A stretch of DNA of 25,090 bases from assembly GCA_047618565.1 (NCBI GenBank), contig JBLHKW010000069.1, forward strand, positions 1-25,090, in the 5' to 3' direction. A model generated the notes under the pieces. The model worked only from the letters and a program-made list of their open reading frames with translations. It searched no databases and had not been told where the DNA came from. Numbering within the stretch: position 1 is the stretch's first letter; every line of letters begins with the position of its first letter. A program made the position numbers and the translations under genes. Shown in pieces: positions 23,414 to 25,090 of this stretch. Source of the DNA: JBLHKW01 sp047618565. GTDB lineage: Bacteria > Planctomycetota > UBA1135 > GCA-002686595.

Positions 23414-24079
23414 TCAGAGCCGGACGACAAGCTCATCCAGGGACTTGCGCGTCAGCCTGGGCACCTCGCAGTCCTCGACCGGGTACCCGACGGGGATCAG
23501 CAGGTACGGCTTCTCGTTCTCGGGGCGCTCGAGGATCTTGCACATGAAATTCATCGGGCTCGGGGTGTGCGTGAGCGTCGCCAGCCCCGCGTTGTGCAGG
23601 GCTGCGATCAGAAAGCCCGAGGCGATCCCGACCGACTCCTGCGTGTAGTAGTTCTGGATGCGCTGACCGTCGGCCACATCCCAGGCGTGACGCAGCACGA
23701 TGATCAGGGCCGGCGCGTTCTCCAGGAACGGCTTGCTCGCATCCGTCCCCAGCGGTTCCAGCGCGTGCAGCCACTCCTCGTTCATGCGCCCGCTGTAGTT
23801 GATACGCTCCTCTTCCTCGGCCGCCGCGCGCAGTCGACTGCGCACCTCCGGATCCGTGAGCACGACGAACGTCCAGGGTTGACGATGCGCTCCCGAGGGC
23901 GCACTTCCCGCGGCGCGGATGCACTCGTCCAGCACATCCATGGGGATGGGCTCGTCGCTGAACTCGCGCACGGTACGGCGCTGGTCCATGTGTTCACGCA
24001 ACGCCGTCGCACGCGTACGCATCTCGCTCTCCGAGTAACGTCGGAACTCGAGCGGGTGAAAGAGTGAATCAGAGCTCAT
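23414..24079 (-). CDS. Iodotyrosine-deiodinase-like flavoprotein
   Basis: FMN-dependent nitroreductase-fold enzyme, 221 residues from ATG 24079, which has GGA seven bases upstream; ATG 24085 adds two residues. Against human iodotyrosine deiodinase, from memory, the match is close: RRTVREFSDEPIPMDVLDECIRAAGSAPSGAH (FMN site), PWTFVVLTDPEVRSRLR, EEEERINYSGRM, and LLIPVGYP with LTRKSLDEL at the end. The substrate-lid residues that mark true deiodinases appear conserved: E91 and Y95 in EEEERINY, and K116 in DASKPF (human E157, Y161, K182). A reductive dehalogenase or related aromatic-ligand flavin role is likely; substrate is unproven. The gene overlaps the upstream glycosyltransferase by 11 bases. 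Confidence 0.88.
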   Translation of the reverse strand: MSSDSLFHPLEFRRYSESEMRTRATALREHMDQRRTVREFSDEPIPMDVLDECIRAAGSAPSGAHRQPWTFVVLTDPEVRSRLRAAAEEEERINYSGRMNEEWLHALEPLGTDASKPFLENAPALIIVLRHAWDVADGQRIQNYYTQESVGIASGFLIAALHNAGLATLTHTPSPMNFMCKILERPENEKPYLLIPVGYPVEDCEVPRLTRKSLDELVVRL

Positions 24080-24803
24080 CGTCATGTCCAAGTTCGGTGC
24101 GAAGCCAGTCGAATGTCCGGGCCGGGAAGTCCGCGCCTGCGCGCCGGTCCGCAACCATCGTAAGCCGGCGCAGCTCCCGATCGAGGCGCAGCAGGTCATC
24201 CCCGTCGTCCACGTCTCGGTGCTCGGCCAGCAGCTCGACGGCCAGCCCCCGCGAGCGCGCCAGGTCGAGGGTCTCATCCAGCATGGAGCGGGTCGACATG
24301 GGTACCTCGGTGAAGAGCTCCGGCACGGCGCGCGCCAGCCCCACGAGGCTGTAGCCACCGCCCCCATCGGGCGCGAAGACCGCGTCGGTCCCGGAGGCCA
24401 GCAGCCGGTGAGCTTCGTCCACGGTGCTGCGCTCGAGCATCGGGCAATCGCTGCCCACGATCACGACCGAGCTCCGAGCGCCACAGCGCGCCTCGAACCA
24501 GGCCGCCATACGCTCGCCAAGCCCGGCGCCGACCTGCGCGCATACGGCCAGGCGCTGCCCGTAGCGCTCCTGGAACCAGTCGACGCTCTCCGCCGGCGCG
24601 ACGGCCAGCTCGACATCGACGACGCCCCCACCGAGCTCGCGCTCCACCGTGTCATCGAGCATGGCCAGCGCCAGCGCCGCCGCCTGCGCCGGATCCAGGG
24701 GTGGGCACAGGCGCGTCTTGACCTGGCCGGGCACGGGCCGCTTGGCAAAGATCGTGGTGAGGGGCTGGGATTCGGGCTCCATGGCGCGCCCAGGATACGA
24801 CAC
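24069..24803 (-). CDS. DUF2064 / TIGR04282-family glycosyltransferase
   Basis: GT-A-fold nucleotidyl-sugar-type enzyme, 244 residues from GTG 24803, or 237 from ATG 24782. Family marks are FAKRPVPGQVKTRL (19-32), the MLDDTVE helix, VIVGSDCPML (metal/nucleotide loop), and DAVFAPDGGGGYSLVGL. TIGR04282 members have been named arsenosugar biosynthesis glycosyltransferases because of their neighbours in some bacteria; no ars gene is seen here, so the substrate is unknown. The gene's end overlaps the start of the deiodinase-like gene by 11 bases, so the two are translationally linked. It diverges, with a 57-base gap, from the truncated squalene-cyclase-repeat gene. Confidence 0.88.
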   Translation of the reverse strand: MSYPGRAMEPESQPLTTIFAKRPVPGQVKTRLCPPLDPAQAAALALAMLDDTVERELGGGVVDVELAVAPAESVDWFQERYGQRLAVCAQVGAGLGERMAAWFEARCGARSSVVIVGSDCPMLERSTVDEAHRLLASGTDAVFAPDGGGGYSLVGLARAVPELFTEVPMSTRSMLDETLDLARSRGLAVELLAEHRDVDDGDDLLRLDRELRRLTMVADRRAGADFPARTFDWLRTELGHDDEL

Positions 24804-24860
24804 GAACCCTCACACAGCTCCCTGCTTGAGCGGCCCTGTTCCTGGACTACGCTAGCAGCC

Positions 24861-25090
24861 ATGCAAACGACCCTCGCCCTCGTGCTGACCCTCAGCGCCC
24901 TGCCCGTGTCCCCGCCCGCGGCCCCCGCGGCCATCAGCCGCGCCGAGGACTCCCTCGACCTCAAGGGAGCCATGGACCATTCGGTTCGCTGGCTGCGCTC
25001 GAAGCAGGACGCGCAGTCGGGCGCCTACGGCGGGGCCCTCGAGCCCACCGCCTGGACGCTGCTGGCCCTGGCGCGCTGCCCGCGCCACTA
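24861..25090 (+). CDS. Secreted squalene-cyclase-repeat protein (3' truncated)
   Basis: Only the first 76 residues are present; the gene is cut by the window edge. A signal peptide (MQTTLALVLTLSALPVSPPAAPA) is followed by SVRWLRSKQD and SGAYGGALEPTAWTLLALAR. The latter is the W-L-x-x-x-Q-x-x-x-G-x-(Y/W)-G repeat of prenyltransferase/squalene-cyclase (QW-like) proteins. Planctomycetota encode many exported proteins of this kind with no known role. No Shine-Dalgarno precedes the ATG. The rest of the protein is needed to tell a cyclase from a repeat-only protein. Confidence 0.8.
   Translation, partial: MQTTLALVLTLSALPVSPPAAPAAISRAEDSLDLKGAMDHSVRWLRSKQDAQSGAYGGALEPTAWTLLALARCPRH

Noticed and set aside
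1..25090. Defence system, prophage or CRISPR array
   Set aside because: No nuclease, integrase, transposase, methylase, phage structural gene or regularly spaced repeat was seen on either strand.

Overview
The window is high-GC, gene-dense bacterial chromosome. I read 22 protein-coding genes, one of them cut by the right edge, and no rRNA, tRNA, CRISPR array or transposase. The best clue to the organism is the large secreted protein at 12733-16338. Its last ~150 residues (Cys-rich start, FGDGRRCVG and NFQAWFRDP motifs) match a C-terminal domain I know from many secreted proteins of Planctomycetota. Tandem discoidin-like domains in the same protein, a sulfatase, a PATAN/TPR protein, a squalene-cyclase-repeat protein and many starts without a Shine-Dalgarno sequence fit that phylum. 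LpxB and a WaaP-like kinase indicate a Gram-negative envelope. The phylum call is inference from protein character.

Layout. 1-121 is a hairpin-rich tail behind trkH. 122-2981 (minus) is a TrkA/TrkH potassium-uptake pair, with a WaaP-like small-molecule kinase upstream at 3115-3966. From 4055 (plus) run an ABC exporter ATPase, its permease, a rhodanese-E1 fusion and, after a gap, an orphan membrane protein. 7837-10762 (minus) is a translationally coupled set: sulfatase-fold enzyme, MORN-variant lipoprotein, YfcH-type epimerase. 10978-16338 (plus) holds a PATAN-TPR membrane protein and the modular sugar-dehydrogenase-like secreted protein. 16340-18645 (minus) is a SulP transporter overlapping a beta-carbonic anhydrase, divergent from an NhaR-type LysR regulator (18746-19657). 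A perfect palindrome carrying a TATAAT on each strand lies between them. A TPR membrane protein (minus) follows. Then comes a tightly packed plus-strand run: lpxB, ECF sigma factor, anti-sigma-like membrane protein, YbjQ-like protein. The window ends with an iodotyrosine-deiodinase-like flavoprotein overlapping a DUF2064/TIGR04282 glycosyltransferase (minus), and the start of a secreted squalene-cyclase-repeat protein.

How the genes work together. Three modules look functional as units: Trk K+ uptake; SulP + carbonic anhydrase + NhaR-type regulator, read as Na+-linked bicarbonate supply; and the sigma/anti-sigma/YbjQ cassette coupled to lipid A synthesis. I see no defence system, phage or mobile island. 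The best leads for something undescribed are the NhaR-SulP-CA divergon with its palindrome, the lpxB-sigma coupling, the Thr-nucleophile sulfatase-fold operon and the deiodinase-like enzyme with a complete E/Y/K substrate-lid triad.
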